From NCBI RefSeq assembly GCF_020073745.1, contig NZ_JAIRAU010000005.1, positions 248,001-312,000 on the forward strand: a DNA stretch of 64,000 nucleotides. The letters are read 5' to 3'. Shown in pieces: positions 17,872 through 28,800 of the stretch (positions are counted from its first letter, which is position 1; every line of letters starts with the position of its first letter). The notes beneath the pieces are model-generated. The model ran no database searches and was not told the DNA's origin. It was given only the letters and a program-made list of their open reading frames with translations. This DNA is from Nannocystis pusilla (GTDB taxonomy: Bacteria > Myxococcota_A > Polyangia > Nannocystales > Nannocystaceae). A program made the translations under genes and the position numbers.

Positions 17872-20124
17872 ATGTCCATTCAGGAATCGATCTTGGGCGC
17901 CACCGATGCCATTCGAGGAGCGAGCCTCGGTCGACCGATCTTCTCCCTGTCGACCGCCGGTACACCGTTACGGGTAGTCCGCTTCGCCGGCCAGGAGGGG
18001 CTATCCAGCCTCTTCGAATTCCGCATCGAGGTCGCCAGCGAGGGCGAGGATCTCGAGGCGCTCCTGGGCCAGCCTGCGCGGTTTCAGATCGAGGGGAGCG
18101 AAGCCCCCCGGCTGGTGCATGGGATCGTCTCCGAGGCCGAGTATGTCGGACATACACGAAGCCTGGATCTCTACGAGCTGACGATTATGCCGTGGGCGCA
18201 TCGCCTGCATCATCGCTCGGGGATGCGGATCTTCCAGGACAAGACGACCGAGCAGATCATCGCAGAGGTGCTGACGAAGGCCGGATTGCCGCGCAGCTGG
18301 TTCCGCTTCTCGTTGAACGAGACGTATGCGCCGCGGAATTATTGCGTCCAGTACCGAGAGACGGATCTTGCCTTCTTGTCCCGGCTGATGGAGGAAGACG
18401 GGATCTTCTATTTCTTCGAGCACGAAGCAAACAAACATGTCTGGGTGATGGCTGATCATCACCGGGCATGTACTGCGATTCCAGGCGGGCCCGCTCTGCG
18501 CTTTCAACCTCCGCTCGGAAGCCTCGTTCAGGATCGCGAGAGCGTGCGCCAGTTCCGCTTCGGTGGACGCACACGGCCGGGCAAGGTGACGCTGCGCGAT
18601 CTCAACTTGCACAAGCCGGATGAGAACATGGAGGTTTCGGAGGCGAGCAAGCTCGAGGCGGAGCTGGAGTTCTATGATTTTCCGGGAGAGTATCAGAGCC
18701 CTGGGCGGAGCGGCCCGCATGAGGGCCAGTCGCTCGCCAAGATCCGGCTCGAAGAGCTGCGGGCGACCCGGCGGTCGGGGCATGGGGAGAGCGATTGCCC
18801 GCGACTCGTCCCGGGCGGGGTGATGGAGTTAGTCGGGCATCCACGCGCGGAGCTCAACGCAGCTTATCGGGTGATGCGTGTGAGTCATTCCGGGTCGCAG
18901 CCGCAGGTGCTCGACCAGGATGCCTCGGGCGAAAGCACGTACCAAAATTCGTTCGTGTGCATGGAATCGGAGCAGCCTTACCGGCCGGCGCGGGTGACGC
19001 CGCGGCCGGTGGTCCGCGGGCTACAGACGGCGACCGTGGTGGGCCCAGACGACGAGGAGATCCACACCGACGAACATGGTCGGGTCCGGGTGCAATTTCA
19101 TTGGGACCGGGAAGGAAAGCACGACGAGAACAGCACTTGCTGGGTCCGTGTCAGCCAGCTCTGGGCGGGAAACGGCTGGGGTGCGCTGTTCTTGCCGCGG
19201 ATCGGGCACGAGGTGCTCGTCGACTTCCTCGAGGGAGATCCTGACCGACCGATTGTTACGGGTCGCATCTATCACGGCAATCATCACGCGCCCTACGCGT
19301 TGCCGGATCACAAGACCCAGAGCGGGATCAAGACGGAATCCTCGCCGGGCGGCGGCGGCTCGAACGAACTTCGCTTCGAAGACGCGAAGGGCCGCGAGGA
19401 GGTCTACCTGCATGCCCAGAGGGACCTCACCGAGAAAGTCGAGAACGTGCATAGCACGAGCGTCGGAGCCGACCAGAGCAACTCAGTCGGGGGGAGTCAG
19501 GTCAACGCGGTCACGGGCGACCAGACAGAGTCGGTCGGCGGCAAGCAGACGATGACCATCGACAAGAATCGGAAGGTCACGGTTGCGGGTAGCCAGAGCG
19601 TGCAGATCAAGGGTGTCACCCCCGAAGACGGCGTGAGCGGCTCGAAGCTCGACATCACCGGCGATTACAAGATCGACGCGTCGAATACGATCGAGGTACA
19701 GGCGCCGACCCACATCAGGCTCACGTGCGGCGGAAGCACGATTACCATCGAGCCCCACAAGATCACGCTGTCCGCCGGCGGCAAGGCGCAGTTGGTGCTC
19801 GATGTCGCGGCCCTGCTCAAGTCGGCCGAGAATTCGCACGTCAAGCTGGACGCTGACGCACTGTCGAAGGCGAGCAGCGGCGCTCAGGTGAAGCTCACTG
19901 CCGATGTCCTCGCGCAGTCGAAGGCCGGCTCGAAGATGAAGCTCGACGCCGAGGCGTTGATGAGCAGCCCCAAGGGCGCCTCCGTGCAGGCTCCCACCGC
20001 GACGCTGGCCGGCGCCGGAGGCATGGTGGAAGCCGCGGCGGCGGGCCTCTCCTGCGCCGGTACGCGGGTCGAGGTCTCTGGCAGCGTGGTCAACGTCGCC
20101 GGCAGCGTGGTCAAGATCAACTGA
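17872..20124 (+). CDS. vgrG: VgrG/TssI spike protein of a type VI secretion system
   Basis: 750-residue type VI spike. The N-terminal gp27-like part contains RETDLAFLSRLMEEDGIFYFFEH, here cited by its key residues YRETD and EEDGIFYFF. The gp5-like OB domain, from about residue 395, has DEHGRVRVQFHWDR and the typical WVRVSQLWAGNGWG and PRIGHEVLVDFLEGDPDRP. After about residue 490 come beta-helix repeats (NSVGGSQ, ESVGGKQ), then an Ala/Lys/Ser-rich extension of about 150 residues ending in VSGSVVNVAGSVVKIN. The extension has no recognised effector domain and may carry cargo. No other structural type VI genes are in the window. It is the only gene transcribed rightward here and is divergent from the pseudokinase. 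Confidence 0.93.
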   Translation: MSIQESILGATDAIRGASLGRPIFSLSTAGTPLRVVRFAGQEGLSSLFEFRIEVASEGEDLEALLGQPARFQIEGSEAPRLVHGIVSEAEYVGHTRSLDLYELTIMPWAHRLHHRSGMRIFQDKTTEQIIAEVLTKAGLPRSWFRFSLNETYAPRNYCVQYRETDLAFLSRLMEEDGIFYFFEHEANKHVWVMADHHRACTAIPGGPALRFQPPLGSLVQDRESVRQFRFGGRTRPGKVTLRDLNLHKPDENMEVSEASKLEAELEFYDFPGEYQSPGRSGPHEGQSLAKIRLEELRATRRSGHGESDCPRLVPGGVMELVGHPRAELNAAYRVMRVSHSGSQPQVLDQDASGESTYQNSFVCMESEQPYRPARVTPRPVVRGLQTATVVGPDDEEIHTDEHGRVRVQFHWDREGKHDENSTCWVRVSQLWAGNGWGALFLPRIGHEVLVDFLEGDPDRPIVTGRIYHGNHHAPYALPDHKTQSGIKTESSPGGGGSNELRFEDAKGREEVYLHAQRDLTEKVENVHSTSVGADQSNSVGGSQVNAVTGDQTESVGGKQTMTIDKNRKVTVAGSQSVQIKGVTPEDGVSGSKLDITGDYKIDASNTIEVQAPTHIRLTCGGSTITIEPHKITLSAGGKAQLVLDVAALLKSAENSHVKLDADALSKASSGAQVKLTADVLAQSKAGSKMKLDAEALMSSPKGASVQAPTATLAGAGGMVEAAAAGLSCAGTRVEVSGSVVNVAGSVVKIN

Positions 20125-20236
20125 GCCGGTCCCGACTTGATGGGCGGTGGCGGGCGGCAAGGCGGGCTCGCCCTGGGCTGCACCAACGACCCAGGAGTGT
20201 TCACCGAGCACGGGCGCGACGCGGGCGCGGCGAGAA

Positions 20237-21043
20237 TCAATAGAGGTAGACCGCGCCGGCGCTGATGGCCGAAAGGTTGGTATGGTCGCCGCCGACACCG
20301 ACGGCGCCGCTGTCCTCGCCCTCCGCGCCGACGGCGAGGGTGTTCGCGTCGGCCGACAGCGCGAGGCTTCGGCCAAAAAGGCCGTAGGTGCCGGAGTTCT
20401 TGGGCTTGACGTAGGCGCGTTGCGCCCAGACGTCCTCGGTCCGGACGAACGCGTAGGCCGCACCGGCGGCTAGGAGGGAGTCGTCGGCCTGCTCGCCGTC
20501 GATGCCGGTGGCGTTGCTGGCCTCCTGCAGCGCGCCGACGGCGAGGGTGTGGCCGTCGGCCGACAGCGCGACGCTCTGGCCGAACTCGTCGCCCCCGCCG
20601 GGGTTGGAGGCCTTGACGTAGGCCCGCTGGAACCACACGCCCTCGGTGCGGGTGAAGACATAGACGGCACCGGCGGCTGAGCAGGCGTCGTCGGTCTGGT
20701 CGCCGCCGACGCCGGTGGCGCAGCTGCTCTCACCGGATGCGCCGACGGCGAGGGTGTGGCCGTCGGCCGACAGCGCCACGCTCTGGCCGAAGAAGTCGTT
20801 CTGCTCGGTGTTGGAGGCCTTGACGTAGGCCTGCTGCGACCAGATGGCGTCGGTCTGGACGAACACGTAGACGGCGCCCGCCTCGGTGGCGGAGGTGTCG
20901 CCCTGATTGCTGTTGATACCCTTCGCGGCGCTTCTCTCGCACGGGGAGGCGACGGCGAGGGTCTTGCCGTCGCTGGCGAGCGCGAGCGCGCTGCCGAAGC
21001 AGTAGAGGGCGCTGGTGTTGGAGGCCTTGATGTACGAATGTTG
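20237..21043 (-). pseudogene. FG-GAP repeat lipoprotein, 3' part (split by IS66)
   Basis: C-terminal part of a beta-propeller lipoprotein whose gene is cut by the IS66 element at 21044-23762. It encodes four FG-GAP repeats. Each repeat has YVKASN, then FG(Q/R)S(V/L)ALSADG, LAVGA, and AGAVYVF, the integrin-alpha-type calcium-binding blade. It ends at the TGA at 20237. Reading starts in the target duplication as QHSYIKASN, in the same frame as the 5' part. On its own it has no signal peptide, so it is unlikely to be made as a functional protein. Confidence 0.85.
21036..21043. repeat. Target-site duplication, left copy
   Basis: GAATGTTG immediately left of the IS66 end. It is identical to the copy at 23763-23770 and lies in the coding sequence of the disrupted FG-GAP gene. 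Confidence 0.92.
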
Positions 21044-21055
21044 GTATCCGTCCGA
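21044..21055 (+). repeat. IS66 left terminal inverted repeat
   Basis: GTATCCGTCCGA. It pairs with the right end at 23751-23762, differing at one base. Confidence 0.88.
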
Positions 21056-21111
21056 CGTAGTGCGTCGTGACCGGCCTCCGCCGAGGCTCTACAAGGGCTC
21101 GCGGAGGATCG

Positions 21112-21318
21112 ATGACCTCGAAGAAGAACGACGACTCGGACACGCGCGGCGCGGTCGTGGTGCAGCCCAGAACACCGCCTCGAGGAAGCTTCTCGTTGCT
21201 GCTGCCCCCCAACATGGTGTGGGAGGAGCACCCCGTGGCGGGTGGGATCCGACTGGACTTTCGGATTGCGACGGCGAAGGACATCGTAAAGCGGATCCGG
21301 GAGCGAGGTGATGGGTGA
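21112..21318 (+). CDS. Small accessory protein of the IS66 element
   Basis: 68-residue protein at the left of the IS, before tnpA. The ATG at 21112 is preceded by GCGGAGGATCG, a strong ribosome-binding site. The stop overlaps the tnpA GTG start (GTGA), so it is translated with the transposition genes. The charged C-terminus (ATAKDIVKRIRERGDG) could be a helix. The middle has LLLPPNMVWEEHPVAGGIRLDF. Standard IS66 elements have only tnpA, tnpB and tnpC, so this is an extra gene. The function is not recognised; a regulatory role in transposition is a guess. Confidence 0.65.
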   Translation: MTSKKNDDSDTRGAVVVQPRTPPRGSFSLLLPPNMVWEEHPVAGGIRLDFRIATAKDIVKRIRERGDG

Positions 21319-21656
21319 AGGCGCTCGAGACGAGCTCCGTATGGCGGGAGCGGGTCGAGGCATGGGCCCGGAGCGGCCTGACGTGCAAGGAGTACGCGGC
21401 GAAGATCGGCGTCAACCCGCATACGCTCGCAGGCTGGCGGTGGAAGCTGCGACGGCGGACAGCGGCAACCGCATCGACGAAGACTCGCGCGCCGGCCGCT
21501 GATCTCGTCGACGTGACGGAGCAGGTCGCGGCTGCGCTGGCGAAAGAGGTCGGAGTCATCGAGGTCGAGCTCGGCGGAGCGCTGGTCCGGGTCCGCGGCG
21601 AGGTCGACGCTGAGATGCTCGTACGATTGCTGAGCGCGATCGGAGGTCGTCGATGA
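21315..21656 (+). CDS. tnpA: IS66 TnpA (helix-turn-helix accessory protein)
   Basis: 113-residue IS66 first-gene product. The N-terminal helix-turn-helix is visible as WARSGLTCKEYAAKIGVN followed by TLAGWRWKLRRR, typical of transposase-like HTH proteins that bind element ends. The rest is small and acidic (VIEVELGGALVRV). GTG start at 21315 overlaps the previous stop and its own stop overlaps the tnpB ATG (ATGA), so three genes are translationally linked. TnpA is needed with TnpB for transposition of some IS66 members. Confidence 0.88.
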   Translation: MKALETSSVWRERVEAWARSGLTCKEYAAKIGVNPHTLAGWRWKLRRRTAATASTKTRAPAADLVDVTEQVAAALAKEVGVIEVELGGALVRVRGEVDAEMLVRLLSAIGGRR

Positions 21657-21985
21657 TCCCCTCAAACGTGCGGGTCTTCGTATGCCCGGAGCCGCAGGAC
21701 ATGCGGCGTGGCTTCGATCGGCTGGCGCTGACGGTCCGTGCAGAGATGGGCGGCGATCCGCGGAACGGTGCATTCTTCGTCTTCGTCAGCCGGCGCGGTG
21801 ATCGGCTCAAGCTCTTGTGGTGGGACCAGACCGGCTACGCGCTGCTGTACAAGCGGCTGCATCGCGCGACGACGCAGGCGCCGAGAGCCACCGACGCGTC
21901 GCAGCGGGCGATCGAGATCGACCAACGCAGCCTCGCCGCGCTGCTCCGGGGCGTCCCGCGAGAGGCGGTGCGAAAACGCTCTTGA
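21653..21985 (+). CDS. tnpB: IS66 TnpB (Orf2) protein
   Basis: 110-residue IS66 Orf2 family protein. The signature PQDMRRGFDRLALTV, then GAFFVFVSRRGDRLKLLWWD and GYALLYKRL, is diagnostic. It is an accessory protein required with TnpC in the transposition complex; its exact reaction is not known. It overlaps tnpA by four bases and ends 30 bases before tnpC. Confidence 0.93.
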   Translation: MIPSNVRVFVCPEPQDMRRGFDRLALTVRAEMGGDPRNGAFFVFVSRRGDRLKLLWWDQTGYALLYKRLHRATTQAPRATDASQRAIEIDQRSLAALLRGVPREAVRKRS

Positions 21986-22015
21986 CGTGGACGCGCGGAT
22001 CCGTACAACGAGCGC

Positions 22016-23716
22016 GTGACCGAGGCCGAGGCCGAGCAACTCCGAGGAGAGCTCCACGCGCTGCGCGAGGCGCTTGCGAATGCGACCTCGGACCGAGAGC
22101 GGTACCGGGCGCTCTACATGCAGCTCCTGGAGCGCTGCCGGCTGCTCGAGCGAGGCATCGTCGTCGGACAGAAGGCGGAGCGTGACCGCGGTGGCGATGA
22201 GGCGCAGCTGTCGATGCAGCTGCTCGGCATGCTGCTGAGCCCGGACGAAGCCGAGGCGGTCGCCGAGGACGACGGTCTGGACGACGCGCTGAGCGACGCG
22301 CTCGACGAGGACGACGGCGCCGGCGACGGTGACGGTGACACCGGACCGCGTGACACGTGTGCACCGCGGCGGCCCCGTCGCGGGCGGCGCAAGCTGCCGG
22401 AGGCGCTGCCCCGGGTCGAGATCGAGGTCCTGCCGCCGGAGGTGCTGCAGGAGGGCCTGTCGAGCTTCCGGCGGATCGGCGAGGTCGTCAGCGAGGTGGT
22501 CGAGCGTCGTCCGGCCTCGCTGGTGGTCGCGCGAATCGTCCGGCCGAAGTTTGCCCGCAAGGACGATCCGGCGGAGACGATCGCAGAGCAGCTGGCCCAA
22601 GAGACAGCCGCGAGCCCGACCGTGGTGATCGCGCCGCCGCCGGAGCGGCCGATCGAGCGCGGCCTGGCCGGCCCCGGCCTCCTGGCGCACACGATCGTCC
22701 AGCGCTGGCAGGACCACATGCCGAGCAACCGCCAGGAGGCGATCTACGCCCGCGAGGGTCTCGTGCTCTCGCGCCAGACGATCTGCAGCTGGCATCAACA
22801 GCTCGCCGACCTCGTCGAACCGCTGGTCGAGGCGATGCTGGCCGACGCCTTCCGGTCGCCCTACCTCTGCGTCGACGCGACGGGGGTGCTCGTGCAGGCG
22901 TCCGAGCAGTGCCAGCGAGCTCACTTCTGGGTGCTGATAGCACCCGGCCGGCACGTGCTGTATCGATTCTCGCACAAGCACGACAGCGAGGCCGTCGATC
23001 GCCTGCTCGCGGGCTACGAGGGCTACCTCGTCGCCGACGCGCACTCGGTCTACGATCACCTCTACGCCCGTGGCAGCGTCGTCGAAGTCGCGTGCTGGTC
23101 CCACTGTCGGCGCTATTTCTACAAGACGCTGGGCACCGAGCCGGAGCTGGCGAGGCACGCGCTCGGGCTGATCCGCAAGCTCTTCAAGGTCGAGGAGAAG
23201 CTCGCCGACGAGGCTCGCAAGAAGCGCGAGTCGGTGCGCCGGAAGGTCTCGGCGCCGATCGTCGACGCCTTCTTCGCATGGTGCGACACGCAGGCCGAGG
23301 CCGCCCTGGACGGCTCGCCGCTGGCCGCCGCGCTGACCTACGCTCGCAACCAGCGGGCGGCCCTGCGCCGTTTCCTCGACGACGGCCGCCTGCCCCTCGA
23401 CAACAACATCTCCGAGCGCGCGCTCCGGCGCGAGGCCGTCGGCCGCAAAAACTGGCTCTTCGTCGGCAGCGACGACGGCGCGCGCGCCAACACCGTCTTC
23501 GTGTCCCTGCTCGCAAGCTGCCAGATGCACGCCATCGAGCCCCTCAGCTACCTCCGCGACCTCCTCTGCCTGCTGCCCTCCTGGCCGCGCTCCCGCGTCC
23601 TCGAGCTCGCCCCCGTCTCCTGGCGCGAGACGCTCCAGAAGCCAGAGGCTCAGCAGCGGCTCGCCGCCAACGTCTTCCGCCGTATCGCGCTCGGCGAGCA
23701 TCCGCTCCCGGTGTAG
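22016..23716 (+). CDS. tnpC: IS66 TnpC, DDE transposase
   Basis: 566-residue IS66 transposase. An N-terminal coiled coil (GELHALREALANATSDRERY) precedes a zinc-binding-like region that is degenerate here. The DDE triad is visible: Asp287 in CVDATGVLV, Asp341 in VADAHSVYD, and Glu467 in LDNNISERALR. The GTG start at 22016 has no strong ribosome-binding site, and expression may depend on coupling to tnpB. The stop (TAG at 23716) is 46 bases from the element end. Full length and without visible damage. Confidence 0.93.
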   Translation: MTEAEAEQLRGELHALREALANATSDRERYRALYMQLLERCRLLERGIVVGQKAERDRGGDEAQLSMQLLGMLLSPDEAEAVAEDDGLDDALSDALDEDDGAGDGDGDTGPRDTCAPRRPRRGRRKLPEALPRVEIEVLPPEVLQEGLSSFRRIGEVVSEVVERRPASLVVARIVRPKFARKDDPAETIAEQLAQETAASPTVVIAPPPERPIERGLAGPGLLAHTIVQRWQDHMPSNRQEAIYAREGLVLSRQTICSWHQQLADLVEPLVEAMLADAFRSPYLCVDATGVLVQASEQCQRAHFWVLIAPGRHVLYRFSHKHDSEAVDRLLAGYEGYLVADAHSVYDHLYARGSVVEVACWSHCRRYFYKTLGTEPELARHALGLIRKLFKVEEKLADEARKKRESVRRKVSAPIVDAFFAWCDTQAEAALDGSPLAAALTYARNQRAALRRFLDDGRLPLDNNISERALRREAVGRKNWLFVGSDDGARANTVFVSLLASCQMHAIEPLSYLRDLLCLLPSWPRSRVLELAPVSWRETLQKPEAQQRLAANVFRRIALGEHPLPV

Positions 23717-23750
23717 CCGACCCGCCCCGCGTAGAGCGAGACGCAGTCAA

Positions 23751-23762
23751 TCGGACGCATAC
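23751..23762 (-). repeat. IS66 right terminal inverted repeat
   Basis: Read on the minus strand: GTATGCGTCCGA, matching the left end at 11 of 12 positions. Confidence 0.88.
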
Positions 23763-24916
<1,154 letters not shown>

Positions 24917-25434
24917 GTCGGGCGATTGTAGGGCACGAGGCCGACCGGCGCAGCGACGAGCTCGACCTCTCCGCCGCCGCGAACGACAGCGCAGCCCCGC
25001 CTGCATCGCCGGCCCGCCCGGCCAAGCGGGGCCCGACAAATCTCACGGTCGGAGGTCCGATTTCGAACGCAGGTTCAGCACGTGATCGCGCCGCGTGGCT
25101 GAGGACGGCGGGCGGTGTAGCGGATGAGCGCGGCGACCAACTCGGCGGTCCACGGGATCTCGCCAGGCGACGGCGACCACCTCGTTCGATGAGCTCGGTC
25201 AGAGAAGAAGCGAATCGAGGAAGCGAGCACTTCAACCGCCAACTCAGCTTCGGCGAGGCATTACGCGCCGTCTAGGCCGGCGAATTCCCCGACGTCCCGG
25301 TCACTGACTGGTACATCGACCCCTCCGTCGACCCGCCCCTGCGCGATGCCCAGGGCCGCCAGGGCTCGACCCTCGTAGAGCGGAGGCGCTGTGCGCGGCG
25401 GTTGCCGAGAGAAATCAGATGGCCTAATATTGGA
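24917..25434. other. Stretch without a clear gene; possible decayed coding remnant
   Basis: No convincing intact gene. On the plus strand around 25230-25390 a reading FNRQLSFGEALRAV, stop, AGEFPDVPVTDWYIDPSVD looks protein-like but contains an in-frame TAG and has no start. I read this as a possible relic of a lost gene, with low certainty. The left part should hold the promoter of the FG-GAP lipoprotein gene. Confidence 0.3.
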
Positions 25435-25461
25435 GATCTGCGAACCGCAACCTTGCAGATC
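25435..25461. promoter_or_regulatory. Inverted repeat, possible operator of the small gene at 25502
   Basis: GATCTGC, 13 bases, GCAGATC: a perfect 7-bp inverted repeat 40 bases before the ATG. A TAATAT box (25425-25430) lies just upstream in a locally AT-richer stretch. The arrangement suits a promoter with an overlapping operator. Confidence 0.4.
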
Positions 25462-25501
25462 GTAAGCGAGACACCCAGCAGGATCACGCCAGGAGCTACA
25501 G

Positions 25502-25852
25502 ATGCACGTCGAATGGAATAAGGGCGACCATGCAATTCACATCGACGGGCGTTCCCATCTGCTCCCGGGTCGGGTCGATCAGGTGATGGAGTGGCCGGAT
25601 CGCCCCCTCATCGCCATCCTGCTCGAAGACAGCGCGGGTCCGCAGCGACTTCTGGTGCTCGATGAACACGGTCAAACGCGGGCGAGGCTTGGCTCGCCCG
25701 CCGGGTTCGATCTCTACTATCTCACCCCCAATTCACGCTATGGTATAACGGCCGTATGCACAACCGAGCCGCCGGTCGACGGCTGGCGGGACTGGCAGTT
25801 CGCTATCTCGCTCGAACGCGGGGAGCTCGTTCGCGTCAGCCCATCGAGGTGA
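25502..25852 (+). CDS. Small protein convergent with rhs; candidate immunity protein
   Basis: 116-residue cytosolic-looking protein without signal peptide. A ribosome-binding site AGGAG lies 6 bases before the ATG. The sequence is beta-rich (RPLIAILLEDS, QRLLVLDEHGQTRARL, GFDLYYLTPNSRYGI, WRDWQFAISLERGELVRV) and acidic in places, as in many toxin-neutralising proteins. It ends 35 bases from the 3' end of the rhs toxin gene, on the opposite strand. Immunity genes normally lie downstream on the same strand as their toxin, so this convergent placement is unusual. The assignment rests on position only; no family is recognised. Confidence 0.55.
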   Translation: MHVEWNKGDHAIHIDGRSHLLPGRVDQVMEWPDRPLIAILLEDSAGPQRLLVLDEHGQTRARLGSPAGFDLYYLTPNSRYGITAVCTTEPPVDGWRDWQFAISLERGELVRVSPSR

Positions 25853-25887
25853 CACGTGTGTCCTGCAGCCGGGACATTTCGGCGCTC

Positions 25888-28800
25888 CTAAAGGGTCCTC
25901 TCACTCACGACCCGAAGGTAGTCCATCCGTTTGTCGCGTGGAACGACCATCTCGATTTGGCTGCCCCCGCCCGGCAAGTAGGCTCCGGTGGCGTGGTCGA
26001 CCTGGGGTCCAACCGGGCCGACCTTGGCGGGCAAGGGCTGGGTAACCTCGTAGGTGACGACGCGTTCGATGCTTTGCTTCCATTCTTCGGTTACCGCTAG
26101 TTGCTGGCGCACGTAGGCCTGATTCGGGATGTGGTCCTGGGTCCCAAATCCGCCCGGCCGAGTCGATTCCTGCCCCTGGCTCACAGCCATGTGGAATTGT
26201 GTGCCGACTGGCAGCACCATTGCGTGAGGCGTGTAGCCCTCGGGCCAGGGGCTCTGCCCGTGATAGAGTCTCTTGTACGCGGCGGCCGCTTCGGCGCGGC
26301 TGCCGAACTGGCCAGCGGTCGCCCGCTGAAACATGTTCCAGGCGTAGAATTGCAGACGAGAGTTGCAGCCGCCTGCGGTGAGGCCGAGCGGATCGGCGAA
26401 GGTGAGCGGATCGCCGCAGTAGGCGTACGGCCGCATGCCGCCGTCGAGGCCGAGCGGATCCGGCGAGACGTACACGCCGGTGTCGGGATCGTAGTAGCGG
26501 TAGCGGTTGTAATAGAGGCCCGTCTCCTCGTCGGCGTACTGGCCGGGCCAGCGTAACGGGCAGGCGCCGGGATCACCCTCGACGACGGTGGCGTTGCCGT
26601 ACGTGTCGAACGCGGCCGACCACACCCGCTCGCCCTCAGCGTCGAGCATGGCTACGGGCATGCCGAGGAAGTCCGTGACGATGCTGAAGCAACGACCACC
26701 GACGAACTTGGCGGCCGGCACGAAGCTGTCCGGGTCGAAGACCCAGGTGATGAGCGCGTCCGCGGGCGGGCCGTGGATCGGATGGGCGCGTACGGCAGCC
26801 TCGCGCTCGTCGTCGGCGATCGGCTCCTGGTCGGGCGGGTCGTCTGGCTCCCGCGCGGCGTCGTGTCGCTCGTCCTCGACCCACTCGTGGAGCGGCACAT
26901 GGCCGTCCCACACCCAGCGGGTCAGCTTGCCGCGGTAGCGCTTGCTGATCCGGCGCCCGAGCGGGTCGTAGGTGAACTCGACACAGTCGCCGTCGGGGCG
27001 GTCGACGCGCACGAGTTGGCCACGATCGTTCCAGTGGTAACGCCACGTGCCTTTCGGGCCGTGCTTGACGACCAGGTTGCCGTCGGCGTCGTACTCGTGG
27101 CGGACCGAGCCGTTCGGGCCGTGGCTCAGCTCGAGCCGACCGCCGGGGCCGTAGTGGCGATCGCTGCGGTCCTCGCTACGATAGACGTTGCCGAGGACGT
27201 CGGGCGCTCGAACGTCGAGCCTGCTGCCGTCGCAGGTTTCCGTGCGGGCCCAGGCGAGCCTGCCTCCGAGGTCGTGGCCGTACCGGGTGACGCCGAGCTC
27301 GGCGTCGACGACCTCGCGCAGGCGCATGCGGTCCCAGGTGTAACGGCGGTCGTGTAGCGGGGCGTCCGCCGTGGGATGACCGCCAGCGTCGAAGCGGCGA
27401 ACGAGGTGATGGGTCGGGCGGCCGATCTCATCGCGTTGCCACGAGCTGCGCACATGGCCCGGCAGCATGCGCTCGAGCTCCTGGCCGAGCGCGTCGCGCT
27501 CGATCTGGGCCGACCAGGTCGCGGGCCCACCGATGGCGTCGCCGGTCCAGCAGCGAAGGGCTACGACGTCACCGGCCGCACCGCGCTCGATCTTCTGGGC
27601 CGCCCCCAGCGAGGACTCGAGGCCGATTCGAAGGCCACGGCGATCGTAACGGGTCTCGACCCAGTGCTCCCCCTGGATCTCGCGGAGCACTCGCCCGCGG
27701 ACGTCGCGTTCGAAGCTGACGCTGGCGACTTCGTTGTGGGCCTCGATCAACTGGCCGTCCAAACGGTACACGAAAGTCTCGCGCCCGCCGTCCGAGTGCT
27801 GCGCGGCGATGAGGCGGTCGACCGGGTCGTACTGGAACTCGGACACGCGCCCCGAGGCGCGACGAATCGCGGTGACACGGCCCTTGGCGTCACGCTTGAG
27901 GGTGCGGCGCACGCCGGTGAAGCCGATCTCGGCGACGACCTGCCCCACTGCGTCGAGCTCGAATCGATCGACCTGGCCCTTCTCGTCGATGACCGAGGTG
28001 AGCCGCTCTTCGCGGTCGTACTCGAGGCGGATGCTGCGGTCCGCCTCGCGCCGGGACGCCAGGCGACCGGTGCCCTTGTAGGTGAAATGGACCTCCCGCG
28101 CGCCGTCTCGAACCCTCACGACGTTGCCCATCGGGTCGTACTCGAGGCGGCGCACGCTGCGATCGGTGTCGTGCACCTCGATGACGCGCCCGAGGGAGTC
28201 GAAGCGGCGCCGCTGGACTTGCCCGAATGGATCCGTGGCCGCGATCGCCCGGCCGAGCCCGTCGAAGTCGTAGCGTATGGTCCCGCCGTCGGGGGTACGA
28301 ATGCTGACCAGGTTCCTGTGCTCGTCGTAGCCGAGGGTGGTGCGCTGGCCGGCGACGTTGACCATCGCGGTGAGCAGGCCGCGCTCCCACACGAAGCCCA
28401 CGCTGCCGTCCGGCCCGTCGCGCTGGATCAGCCGGCCTGATGGGTCGTGGTGCCACTGCCACCACGCGCCCATCACGTCCGTGGCGCGGACCAGGCGGTC
28501 GGATTCGTCGAAATGCAGCGACAGCACGCTGCCATCGGGGCCGACGACGCGGGTCCGGTTGCCGCGCTCATCATAGGCGTAGTAGGTCGTGTGGCCGAGC
28601 GCGTCTGTCTCGACCACCAGCTGGTGGAAGTCATTGTAGGTCCAGCGCTCGATGCTTCCGAGCGCGTCGGTACGCGCCAGCGCGAGGCCGTTCTCGCCCC
28701 GCAGGTAGACCGTAGGACGGCCGTAGGAGTCGAGGACCGTGGTGGTCCTCGCCAGGTCATCATACGCGAGGCGATGGTCGTGGATGCCGCCGTCGCCCCA

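Larger units (their letters stand above)
21044..23762 (+). mobile_element. Complete IS66-family insertion sequence
   Basis: 2719-bp element. The left end reads GTATCCGTCCGA and the right end, read inward, GTATGCGTCCGA: terminal inverted repeats matching at 11 of 12 bases, with a further TGCGTC match inside. It is flanked by the 8-bp direct repeat GAATGTTG, the target duplication length typical of IS66. It encodes tnpA, tnpB and tnpC plus one extra small gene upstream. It interrupts an FG-GAP lipoprotein gene. All element genes look intact, so the insertion appears recent and potentially active. Confidence 0.93.
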
